DNA of 64,000 bases from Brienomyrus brachyistius. Its lineage: Eukaryota; Chordata; Actinopteri; Osteoglossiformes; Mormyridae. Below are positions 45,083 to 64,000 of this stretch, piece after piece. Where the stretch lies: positions 1-64,000 of the forward strand of contig NW_026042791.1 in assembly GCF_023856365.1 (NCBI RefSeq), given 5' to 3'. Made by a program: the position numbers and the translations under genes. Below the pieces are notes generated by a model that searched no databases, was not told the DNA's origin, and saw only the letters and a program-made list of their open reading frames with translations. The number at the start of each line of letters is the position of its first letter. Within the stretch, counting starts at the first letter, position 1.

Positions 45083-45425
45083 CTTTCCAAACCGCTTATC
45101 CTACTGGATCGCGGGGGGTCTGGAGCCTATCCCGGAAGCAATGGGCACGAGACAGGGAACAACCCAGGATGGCGGGCCAGCCCATCGCAGGGCACACTCA
45201 CACACTATTCACTCACGCATACACTCCTATGGGCAATTTAGCAACTCCAATTAGCCTCAGCATGTTTTTGGACTGTGGGGGAAACCAGAGTACCCGGAGG
45301 AAACCCCACGATGACATGGGTAGAACATGCAAACTCCACACACATGTGACCCAGGTGGAGACTCGAACCCGGGCCCTAGAGGTGTGAGGCAACAGTGCTA
45401 ACCACTGCACCACCATGCTGCCCCC
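45083..45425 (-). repeat. tRNA-derived SINE, copy 5
   Basis: Minus-strand copy with the usual body and tRNA-like head near 45410. Its left tail is truncated at TTTCCAAACCGC without the CATC repeats. Confidence 0.85.
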
Positions 45426-46225
45426 TAAATGGAAAACCATTAAATACAAAAGGAAAACAAAAGTGCTGTAAGACTGTATACTTATGTGTATGTTAGTAAA
45501 GGCTGTAGCTGACACAACGGACCCCCCTAATTAGAAAGGGGTAATTGTACACATGTGGCATCCAGTATGTTCTTCTATAACAGTTTTTAAAAAAAAAAAA
45601 AAAAACTCACATTACACAAATTGGCACTATCAAAACGAGGATTATGGGGAAAATGGGGACTGTGATGGAGATTACATACACGTAGGCATGGTATTTAGTT
45701 TTTTTTAATCTGGTCACCTTCCAGAGTAATTGTAAACTAAAACCATCTTCACCCTATTTGATTCTTTATAAATGGACAATCAGTCGTGCAGTAAATGGGG
45801 GTATAGAGAGACACAGAGCTTGTCTAACAAGAAACCCTGGGAAGCTAACATTAATAGGGTGGGTATGGATAGCAAAACCATTGATACAGATTACAGATTT
45901 ATATCTCACCTGAACCCTGGCGGGCTCCGTGCCAATAGGGGTTGGGATTAGGGTTAGTTAACTTAAGTAGTAATATTGATGTGTATATTCTCCTATTCTC
46001 CAGTCAGTGAATCGTGAAACGTAATGTTAATATGTTTCTATACCTATATGTTCTGCTTAAAAACCCATAAAGGCAAGCACAGTGTTTAGACATTCTGTTA
46101 CTTAGACTAGTAAACACTAAGATCCTTCAGCTTTCAATTAACCTGACACAACAGTCTAAACAACAAATGTGTGCCATGTCATTTGTCATCTTTACATCTT
46201 GTATCCTTTATATGGTAATTGGATT
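45426..46225. other. No gene recognised
   Basis: Spacer with an A run at about 45588-45606 and short open stretches only. Confidence 0.4.
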
Positions 46226-46297
46226 TTCAAGGTGGAATTGCAGGTCGATCATTTTAAGGATCTAGATGTAAACCTCCCTGGTGTTGCTTTAATATTT
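46226..46297 (+). repeat. Direct repeat, copy 1 (flanks Gypsy relic)
   Basis: TTTTCAAGGTGGAATT to GTTGCTTTAATAT, about 72 bp, recurs at 47557-47626 with about six differences. It lies just before the Gypsy integrase relic. Confidence 0.8.
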
Positions 46298-46299
46298 TT

Positions 46300-46916
46300 T
46301 TTGCACAATTTGCTTCACACACTTCCTCCAGCAGAGAAGCTTACAATACTACACCCCACCAAATGACTGGATGATGCCTTTTTATTTAAGGTCTGGCTGT
46401 GAGCCTCGATTACCGATACACTATCTTCAGGCTCCTGCCGGGATCAGTCAGTATGGTGGACCTTTGGAGGAATGGGTACAAAACCATCAGGAAAGTTTGC
46501 AGGTGCTTCAAGAGTATGTGAAGGCTTAGTTGGAGGAACAAGCCACACCACGAAATCGGAAACACAATGAGTTGGTTAATGATTAGGGGTTTGATGAAGG
46601 TCAGCTGGTGTGTTTGCGGAACCATGTTCGAGGTAAAATACAGGATCATTGGGATGCCTGTTTGTATATGGTAGTTCGGTGTCCCCAAGATCAGGGTGCA
46701 GTTTACTCTGCAACTCCAATGGAGGGGGACGGGGTTGTCCGTCAAGTTCACCGAACAGAGTTGCGTCCAGTACCACAGGGGGTTGTTATGTCAGGGGAAG
46801 ATGTTCTGGTAATGTCTCCTGAGTCTGGGTTGCCCACAGGGGCAACAGAAATGGAATCGGATGAGGACTCTGTGATTTTACGGGGACAGGGCTGGTGGGA
46901 GGGGTCGCAATAGAGC
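46300..46916 (+). pseudogene. Ty3/Gypsy integrase C-terminal relic
   Basis: The integrase tail of a Gypsy element: LHTLPPAEKL at about 46312, then a degenerate piece with EPRLPIHYLQAP at about 46402, LEEWVQNHQESLQVLQEYV, and then GQLVCLRNHVRGKIQDHWDA at about 46594. VHRTELRPVPQG lies at about 46750 and the frame stops at 46911-46913. Frame changes and stops separate the pieces. Gag, protease and reverse transcriptase are absent. Confidence 0.7.
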
Positions 46917-47342
46917 ATCCACAAGTAGGCCTCGTATAATGGAGGAGGTTATGTCCCCCCCGAGGTGTAGAGACCAGTTAAACGTTCGGTGAGGTCCACC
47001 ACTGGTCATCATACCAACCCTTATAAGTTACCACGGTCAGTGAATGATCGTTCGGTTGGGGAGGAAGACCAGTGGTTTGGGGATAGAATTCTTAGCTGTG
47101 ATCGTTGGGTCATCAATTTCATTTTGGGGGATGGATTGTAGCCAGGCAATTATAGGCAGGTATAGGAACTGCAGTTCGGACTGGAGGCATAGCCGGGGCG
47201 AGATGGCTGTGCATGTTCCGATGGTAGGGCATATTGGCAAAGGAGCAGGCACGGGAAAGACAGGCAGGGTCCTGATAGATTTGGTGGAGCATCGGCGGGC
47301 ATATTGAATTTGCAGTGTAGCAGCCTTTCTGTTTGCTTGTTT

Positions 47343-47494
47343 CAGGGGTGAACAATCTTATCCGCAAAGGGCCGGTGTGTATGCAGGTTTTCGCTGCAAC
47401 TCCCTAATTAGATTTCTAATTAGAGGACTGATTAGCTGAAGAGTCCTCATACCTGGTTTTGAAGAGCTGACCTAAAGGTTACCCCAAAAACCTG
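47343..47494 (+). mobile_element. hAT-type MITE fragment
   Basis: It begins CAGGGGTGAACAATCTTATC, a terminal-repeat form common in fish, followed by GGTTTTCGCTGCAACTCCC and a palindromic CTAATTAGATTTCTAATTAG. The copy stops at CCCCAAAAACCTG without the second inverted end, so it is truncated. Confidence 0.55.
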
Positions 47495-47556
47495 TTTTTT
47501 TTTTTGTTTGAATGGGGCAGTGAGTCATGGGGTAAACTACTGTTCTTTAGGGGTTT

Positions 47557-47626
47557 TCAAGGTGGAATTACGGGTCGATAATTTTAAGGATCAGGTTGTA
47601 AACCTCCCTGGTGTTGCTTTAATATG
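47557..47626 (+). repeat. Direct repeat, copy 2
   Basis: Second copy of the 46226-46297 sequence, about 1.33 kb downstream in the same orientation. Confidence 0.8.
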
Positions 47627-48109
47627 TTTTATCTGAGGTTGTATCGTGTATTATCAAGCCAGCCGGCTTAGTGGCCTCGGGAGCGGGGTTTAGTGGGAGC
47701 AGCTGGCTAGTTTTATTTTCTTTTTTGTTTGTGTCTTTTTCTTTGTTGTATGTATATTTTGGGTTCATTATTAGGCAGGCTGGGCCTTTTGGCACCTGTA
47801 GTCTGGGTGCTGGATTGCCCATAGGGGTCTTTTTTATTGCTGTGATTTGCTGTGTCATTCACTAGTGTGATTTGTGCTGGATGTGTTTTTAAGGTTGTGC
47901 TGTGGCGTGTACCTGAGCAAACTTTGGGCAACCTGTTCTCTTGTTGGCTTTATTGACAAAGGGTGGATTAGTCTAATTACGGCCTGCTACAAATAGCTGC
48001 ATATAACGTATAAAAAAAATCACCTTATGGGTGCTCCGTAGGGTAGCAAGATCTTGAGTTTTTTTACAGTACTCGGGTACGTTTTAAAATTTTCGACCAA
48101 TCAGCAAAC

Positions 48110-48549
48110 ATTATTCTGACAGCATAGCTGGGAAACCAATGAAAAGTGAGTGCAACGTTCTAGAACTTGACTTCGGGTTGACGCTCCCTATAAAAGAGCT
48201 GGGTACTGCTTCAAGGCGTTCAGTTGGCGCTACCTCCTGATAGAGTAGCACTGTACGGCTCTTGTTCCGTAAAACAACATCAAAAGGATGAAAAAAAAAA
48301 CAATTTTTAAAGAAGACGAAAAAAACATCGTCTAAAAAAATAAGCCAAAAAAATAATATCCGAAGAAGGAAAAACATGCAAAGTAAAAAAAACAAACAAA
48401 AATAAAAAACAATATCCAAAGAAGAAGGAAAAAAACATCCAAAGGGAGAAAACAAGAACTGAAGGGCAAACGAGGTAGGAGGAAATACAAATTTCGTTTC
48501 AGCACCGTTGGAGTGCCAAGCCGTGAAAAGCATTTGGCCAGAAGACAAG
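48110..48549 (+). promoter_or_regulatory. TATA promoter-like region with A-rich exon-like segment
   Basis: CCCTATAAAAG at about 48189 is followed about 30 bases later by a plausible start site. An A-rich stretch runs to GAAGACAAG at 48549, directly before a consensus GTAAGTG donor. Upstream, GTTCTAGAAC at about 48155 is a palindrome resembling half of a heat-shock element. There is no long open frame downstream. It may be a first exon of an unknown transcript or part of a transposon. Confidence 0.3.
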
Positions 48550-49544
48550 GTAAGTGTTGTAGCTGTTATTTTAAAACAGCGCTTTTCAAAATGCTGCTTT
48601 ATAATCGTTTGAGATCGTTAGCCAGTGTGACAGCTGAAGGCTTTTTGAGTTTACCAACATAAAGTTTTATTTCTGTATTAGGACATTGTCAGGAACAATG
48701 ATGTGTTCATCGCTATGATGTGGTCAAAAAGCGATGCATTGAATCTTAGAAACATTTGTGATTTTTCAAACAATGCTTTTCCTTTTATTTAATCAGTAAA
48801 ATTTCCATCGGTTTTATATAGTGCCCCTTGAAATATGTCTTTAGCTCATTTTCCGGGCATTTTACTAGAATGCATCCTGAGAAATACACAAGCTCTGCTG
48901 CATTTCCGTGCCTCGATGTTTAGTGCCGAGTATAATTGTTGCAGTTGCCTTTTATATATTCCATGAGACCTGTTGGTACCAAGAGAAGTGTGAGACTGTC
49001 AGGGTGAATTTATCATACAATCGCACGCATAAATACCTGAGGGTTGCCAGTCCTTTTGCGTTGTTACAGGAGGACTAGAGCTGACGAGTGTGTTTCTACA
49101 CACTATCAAGGGCATTGTAGTACAGTTTTCTCAGGTGGGAGAATGCTGCCGATCTCCTATTTGACAATACAGCCCTTGATATATTAGAATATTACAGAAC
49201 TAGAAGCCTTTTGCAAGGAAGAATGTGAGAAAATCCCAAGTACAAGAACTGAAAGCCTTTCAGCTGGCTATAAGAAGCGCTTGTAAGCTGTGATATCTGG
49301 CAGAGGAGGTGTTACTAAGTACTGATTACGTAGGGTGCCCAAACTTTTGCAGAGTGCCATAATAATGTTTTTATTTTGTAATTTTGTTCAATTTATGGCA
49401 TAAAAAGTAACTATTCATCAATGTTTGCTGAAAATATTGTGTATTTTCCCCCCAGTTCCTAAAGAGACTGTATTAACTGATATTGTTGCTTTTGTAATTG
49501 AAAAGATGTTATTTGTCAAGGGGTGCCAAACCTTTGCATAAGAC
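48550..49544. other. No gene recognised
   Basis: AT-rich spacer. GTGCCCAAACTTTTGCA at about 49335 and GTGCCAAACCTTTGCATA at about 49522 resemble Tc1-type end sequences, but no element could be bounded. Confidence 0.35.
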
Positions 49545-49769
49545 TGTACACAGTGTGTGTATGTGTTTATGTGAGTGTGTGTCTGTGTGTGTCTTTATAT
49601 ATATATATGTGTGTGTGTGTGTATATATTTCTGTATATGCATGTGTATATATATATTTATATATAGTTCACACACATTCAAACTTATTTGAATACACATT
49701 CAAAATAATTTTTATTATTATTATTTTCGTTTTTTTTTTTTTTTGTGTTTTAAAATGTTTTATTTTTGC

Positions 49770-51905
<2,136 letters not shown>

Positions 51906-52207
51906 ACCCGAAGCTCTGATCTCAGATCAGTTCCATGCCTCCAGAATCTAATGTTACCCTCAAGGAAGAAGGGAAGCTATGATGAGTAAAAAAAAGGTTA
52001 TTAGAGTGTCCTGTCAGCGTTGGGCTTCTTCGGCCTCCGCCATTGATTTTTCGGTTTCAGGATGGAAAGTACAAGGTGGCTCTGTGTTGATGAATAATCC
52101 AGGAAAAAAATGCCACAAAGGCATGGAGTCACACCAGTGGAGTCTTATCCTTGCAATAAAGACCCCTGTATGACCTTTGCTGAATATTTCCAGTTTAGTG
52201 GAGCTGA

Positions 52208-58603
<6,396 letters not shown>

Positions 58604-58871
58604 TGCGTGGAAGGCGACTGCCGCGCTGCTCACCAGGCCAACCCCCCCTGCCCCCAGTCAGCCCCCGCCAGAACCCGCACCGGTCGTGCATTTCAGCAAA
58701 GTCCGGAACCCGGGATGCCAATGACTGACTTTCTGGTTTCGTTCACCGAGGGTTGGTTGTGATGGGGGAGGGGATCGATTCCATGTGTGTTTTGCGACTT
58801 TTTGTTGCCCCCTCCCAGTTTGCACATAAAATAATTTATCCGTTATGTTTTTAAAGCACTTCAGAGAGAGA

Positions 58872-58915
<44 letters not shown>

Positions 58916-59017
58916 TTCTACACACACTTGGGTGTCAGTCCCGCTCTGTGGTCATTTGCAAAGCTTTGGTAGCATTGTGATATACATTAGTGTAAATGTG
59001 TAAAAAGCATTTCAAGC

Positions 59018-59061
<44 letters not shown>

Positions 59062-60415
59062 GCCAGGCCAATAACGTTCCTCTTTTACTCAGAGTTTTTT
59101 GAGTGTGGTCTATTGACAGAGGGTACCACAGTTTTCTTGTGACTTTAGTTTTACTTTAGGGGAAGTTAATTTTCCTCTCCCAGATAATTGTCTTGCACAT
59201 TGTACCATTAACCAATGCCTCCCACCCCTCCCATGCCAGTGTAGGTAAGACCAACCCTGCCCCCCCCCCCCCCCCCCGGAAAAACCCTGACTCGCTTTGA
59301 CCTTTTTCTCTCATGCTGGATGCTAGCGGTTTTTAACATACAGTGTTTTTTCTCGTGAATTCGCCCATTGGCTGACTGCCACACTGCCTGCGTCCTCCCC
59401 CACCCACGCCAGTACGTGACAGTATGTATCCCCCCCACCCCGGGTGATTCTCCAGGTCCTGTGTTTTTGATGGCGATTTGTCTCTTGTTGCGCCGTACAG
59501 CCTCTAGGTGGCAGAAACCCTGGTTTCTGATATATACCTGAATAAATTATGCAAATCGGGGTCAGGTTTACATGGGTCGGGTGCCAAACAATGCCAGTAG
59601 TGTGTGTGTGTGTGTGTGGGGGGGTGACTTCACAGGTGCTCTCCTGAAAATGTGTGTATATCATTGTTTTTAAATGGCACTTACTGAAAGCAGAGTGGGG
59701 TTCAGGGCAGCTTAATGATTTGCAAGGTGACCATGGGTCGTGTTTGGCCAAGGGGGCGCTAGTGTGTTGAGGAAAGGAACTTATTCTGGTCTTTGCAGGC
59801 TGTGCTAGAAACCCAAACCCACCCCCATGGCTGTATGTGGCTCCGCACTTTAAATGCTTCTTACCCCACCTCGTTTCCCATCTGCGCCCTACAACTTACA
59901 AATCCTTGCAATGTCACGTGCAAGGGGGCCCCCTACTGGCCAAGCAAGGCCCTACAGTCGCTGGTGCCCTTGGGGGTCCAGCCGTACAGTTTTTGCCAAC
60001 AGCAGAGTTTACACTTTGACTAGTTATGTGCTGTTTAGTTATTTTGTTTTTAATTAAGGTGAACTTGCCTAAGTGACCCTGATCAGTTAAATAGGGTTTT
60101 TACCCACCCAACAAGCCTATCGAAAATGGACATACCAGTTAAACGGTAAACGATGTGAATCCCTTATCAGATTTTGATTTTATTCTGAATATTAAATGTC
60201 GTGTTTTAACTCAACCTTAAATAAATTAAAGTATCTCCATTTTAAAGAGCACTGTGACTGGATGAGAGAATTGTTTCGGCGTTGGCAAGTACCACCTTAG
60301 CGTACATTTATAGAAACGGCTGAAATATACTGGATAATTTTGCATAATTTTTATTTTGCCAAGCTTGATTTTCTTCTGTGATTTCTGAAATCTAATAAAG
60401 GTTTTGATGCATATG
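58604..60415 (+). other. Probable clcn7 3' untranslated region with polyA signals
   Basis: Downstream of the stop lie a GT microsatellite (about 58876-58914), a GA run (about 59028-59058) and a poly-C tract near 59263. AATAAA signals occur at about 59541, 60219 and 60394. The signal at 60394-60399 followed by a GT-rich stretch is a good cleavage candidate. No other gene is seen here. Confidence 0.5.
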
Positions 60416-63400
60416 CCTATTTGTATTGCACGAGTCAGTCATGCTGTTTAATAAGAATCATTTGTATTTATACAAACAATGATAAAAAAATTATTGTATT
60501 AAATGGCGTGTTTGATGATACTGCTGGTGACTCCGTGGCACTCTTTGAGCAACGTGTCCGTATCCTAATTTTCTACCTTCTGACACACAAATTCTCAGAC
60601 TAAATGAGATTACTGCAGTCCCGTTGCCGGGGTAATGCAATTGTTTAGGTGGATGTCGCTGAATGCATTTCAGTGGGAGGTCCAGAAAGCCTGGGACGCG
60701 ATTTGACGGGGTAGAAATGAGATGAACGGTTCTGTTGTACCTTGCAGATTTGTACCTTGCAGATTTCCCTCGATTTGCTTATTAGTTGCTGGAAATCAAT
60801 ATTTAAAAAAAAATGTGCGTTGAACATGCCTTTCCATCCCGATCCATGAACCCAGTTTTCCCAGATATCAGCAAAACAATGAGAAATTCTATATATAAAA
60901 AAAAAAAAATCAACATTTGATTAAGTTTTATTAATGCTTGCTTTCATGTTAAAAAATTTTGGTGCACAATTTAATTTTTTTTTTAACACACAACATTTGG
61001 TTGAAATTGTAACGTGGAACATCAAGTCTGGGGCGCAGTTAAGGGGGGGAGATTAGGACAGTAAAAAACTTGGAACATAACTGCATTGGTGTGGGTTTGT
61101 GGCCCAATATGATATGCATTCATGGGGCCCAAATTCTCTAGCAGAATCACAGCATAGATTTCTTTGTATATTTTTTAGGTTTAAAGGACTCCGGAGATTG
61201 AGATATTGTGTTTTTAAAGTTTCCTTGGACTCCCACAGTAAATTTTACAGAGCTGGGGTCTCCATAACTTTTGCTGTGCAATAAATTTTGCTGACTGGGA
61301 AAGGGGGGGGGGGTTCCCCAAGATTTTTGCCGGCTCGCCTACCCATCGGCTCACCTTGAAAATGCCCAAAATGCCACCTGGCTGTTCAGCCCTGCTATAA
61401 AGTTGCAGAAAGACACGACGTTGTACTGTGACCTTACGATGTTACAGATCCGAGAAATAGCGTACTAAGCAGCACGTGTTTCCCTGCTGTGTTAAGGTGG
61501 GCCTTAGAAACCCATAACGCACTAATGCAGCTCTGGATGGCGGGCTATGCGTCAGTAATGCTGTCAGAGAAGATTCACTCATTAGTCTGATGTGAACTTA
61601 ATCAGATTATGGGTCCTTTTTAGTCGCAGAATACAACATAATCCATGGCAAATGGACATCGGTGCCGTCTTTATGATGTTATGCTGACAGTGCCTTTAAT
61701 CCCACCCCCCACCCCCCACCAATCCCTTTCCCAACTTCATGTTGTCTCTTAATCCTGTATGTTTCAGTAATATGAAGACGGAATTTCAGTATTCTCTGTT
61801 GCGGTTGTTTTATTTTTATCTCGCGAGTTTCATGCATTTTTAAGAACCGCGCAGAACATCAGTTAACTCTGTGCTGCTGGAATCCTGAGGATTGCCTTGA
61901 TGGGTAGTGTAGGAGTTGAAGGATTTGCGTAGTCAGATTTAATTTTTTAAAAAGGAAATCTATTAAAAAGTAACATGCAAAGTAGTTTATTATTATTATT
62001 ATTTTTTTTTTTTACATAAGAATTTCAAGAGAAACTGAGAGCCTCGTTTTAATGGGCTTGTCTGGTAAAGTTAGTTTGACACTTGTACTGCATGTATTAT
62101 TAAACATTTATCTATCCATCCATCCATCCATCCCGGCTCCGTCAACATGCAAACTTCAGTAATTCAAAACACTTAGTATTGAGCTTCCATTGTGAGCCTT
62201 AGCAGCCAATAAACAAACCGCCAATAATGAATATCACAGGCTTTGGTGATGGACACAGACTTCCAGACACGCCCCATATTCCTGACGCATTCCTCACCAT
62301 GACCCTGTCTACTTCACATTCGCAGCCCAATATTTCATTCAAACTGGAGTTCGAAAGCTTGTTGGAGCCGAATGGACAATTTTAAAGACCAACATGGCAG
62401 AAAATTCAGTTCTGAAAGAAAGGAAGTTTCGATTTTTAATGAACTTATGAGATGCAGCAGAGATTCATCTTACCCTCAGTAATCTTTAGTTATAGCTTTC
62501 AGGGACTGGGATATAGATAATTTAGAAATGTGCTGCTTTTTAAAACACTAAGTAGGATTCCAATACTTTTCCAAGACACGGTATAATAGTATAATGTATT
62601 GTTGGTGCGCTGTGGGAGGGAGGTGCTGTCCTGGCAGGGGAGACAGGTGACTGAAACCTTTTGTAGCGATTTGTTCCGCCTGTCTGTTGGGCAGAATTTA
62701 GTTTGCTCTCTTTGTGCTTCCAGTAAATCTAGGTCCCGTTCCCATCATACCAGCAAGTCCGTGCAGGGTGGATCTCTGGCTAATCTCTTTTGTTGTTTGA
62801 TTCCCTCCACGGAGGAAAAAAAAAAGAACTCGAGGTCACCTGCGGTTCCGAACCACATCTCCAGCAGGTCAGTGATCTCAGAGTAGCACATGCCGTTTAT
62901 AAGCCAAAAGAAAAATGGTTGAAAAGTACGACACCTGTGTTATTCTATTTTGGTATTTAAGTGACAGAATTCCACTAAAGGTGAATTAAAAACTTGCTTA
63001 ATTTATTGAGAAATGCTGAAGAAGTAAATGAACAAAGGATGAGAGAAGCTGCTGGAATCTGAAGCAGACATGATGCAGGTTCGAAACTGCACAGTTTTGA
63101 TCTGGAATATGGGACACAATCCACATTATAAGCACTGAGCTAAATGCCAAGTTTTAAATGGCTATTTATCTATTACAACCATTGTTTCAGTGAAAGTTGT
63201 ATGCAGATGTTTATTACTTAGTAATAAGGCAATATTTGGCTCAACTATGGTTTGTCTGTTACTAATGAAATAAACTTTTCCTATATATAGAGACACAGGA
63301 CTTTTCTCACTTCTGATCTAAACCATAATTTAGTCTGTTCTTATTTAACATGACACTATAATAAAAATACATCCGAAGTTAAAAATCCTGGAAGACTGCG

Positions 63401-63487
63401 TCAAATAGAGCAGCAGAGCACCGCCCCCAAACAGCCTCTGTGGGGCAGCAGTGAGCTCAGAGTGCATCCCCCCCCCAGGAGGCAGTG
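60416..63487. other. No gene recognised
   Basis: AT-rich spacer with a CATC run near 62115 and poly-T, poly-A and poly-C tracts. Short open stretches on both strands match nothing recognised. Confidence 0.4.
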
Positions 63488-63620
63488 TTAGGAAGAGCAG
63501 GCTGCTGTGGGACTTGCTGGTGACCCCAGGGACTTGGTCTTGCCGTTGTCCTCTAAGGCCTGGGCGAAAAGGGCAGGGTTACGGCTGGAGTGCCGCTGGC
63601 GTCTCACAAAGGGAAAGACA
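63488..63620 (-). CDS. Possible terminal exon of an unidentified gene
   Basis: After an acceptor (CATCATGCCCCAG) the minus strand is open for 43 codons to a TAA at 63490-63488. It reads FPFVRRQRHSSRNPALFAQA and later SLGSPASPTAACSS. The mixed, Ser- and Ala-rich composition fits a protein C-terminus. If real, the gene is convergent with clcn7. I do not recognise it and no upstream exon is visible in the last 380 bases. Confidence 0.35.
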
Positions 63621-64000
63621 CTGGGGCATGATGGGAAGGAGAACATGTTAGCGTTCCGCTAACACTTGTGGCACTGCCTTTTCTAAGTCAGCCATGTTGG
63701 AAAATCCTTGACTACCGTGGAATTACAAACAGAAACTGGAGAGCATCACAGGGGACGCAAAAGCAATTAACATTACAGAACTCTGTGTAGTCTTAGTGAC
63801 GAAGCTAAGCTGAAGCCAGCAGTTCACACTAAGCCCAAAAATCCCTGGAATTAATCGTTAACAACCCCAGAAACAGAACCTGTGTGTATCCCACACCAAT
63901 ATGAGTCTTATCCCCTTATATAAAATACATGGAATATATTACAGAAAGACCCCTTTTATAGAAGATAATAGTTTTACCTTTTTTTGGTCTCTTGTGGTTC
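63621..64000. other. No gene recognised
   Basis: Possible intron of the unidentified minus-strand gene; nothing else seen. Confidence 0.35.

Overview
The window is repeat-rich teleost fish DNA. Evidence: a novel immune-type-receptor-like V exon, a ClC-7 chloride transporter gene in normal vertebrate exon-intron form, many tRNA-derived SINE copies ending in GGAT/CATC tails, Tc1, hAT-type and Ginger-like transposons, Gypsy-like and ERV elements, and LINE fragments. All calls come from reading the sequence; no search was run.

Host genes are few. (1) 3413-3965, minus: leader and V exon of an NITR-like receptor with one frameshift. (2) 9481-11469, minus: three consecutive C-terminal exons of brachyury (tbxt). 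The last carries an in-frame stop and a solo LTR with a perfect 5-bp target duplication; no T-box exon was found. (3) 52260-58603, plus: the last 15 exons of clcn7, from the proton-glutamate exon through both CBS domains to the stop. The earlier exons are not recognisable anywhere in the window. (4) 63488-63620, minus: a possible terminal exon of an unidentified gene.

Layout: 1-2517 is the 3' end of a gammaretrovirus-like provirus. 2.5-12 kb holds the NITR relic, a hAT MITE, an LTR-like block with a perfect 36-bp hairpin, an integrase-family pseudogene and the tbxt relic. 11.9-14.6 kb is an inverted duplication with arms of about 755 bp whose inner breakpoint lies in a SINE. It abuts a decayed Ginger-like integrase (14.7-15.6 kb) and an unclassified repeat family (15.6-17.9 kb) that recurs at 35.5 and 38.8 kb. 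18.5-23 kb is a nest of two LINEs cut by LTR sequences. 26.6-31.9 kb is one transposase-derived pseudogene split by a young 3.1-kb LTR retrotransposon. That element has near-identical 287-bp LTRs and a proline-rich minisatellite ORF. 32.1-33.3 kb is a complete Tc1-type element with long inverted repeats and an internally deleted transposase. 37-47 kb holds further transposon relics (Tc1-like, C2H2/CACTA-like, Gypsy). 49.8-51.9 kb is a nine-unit AT-rich tandem array just upstream of the first visible clcn7 exon.

No operon-like or cooperative gene set is present. The main interest is the decay of host genes under repeated transposition, and the missing 5' half of clcn7 next to an array that could also be an assembly break.
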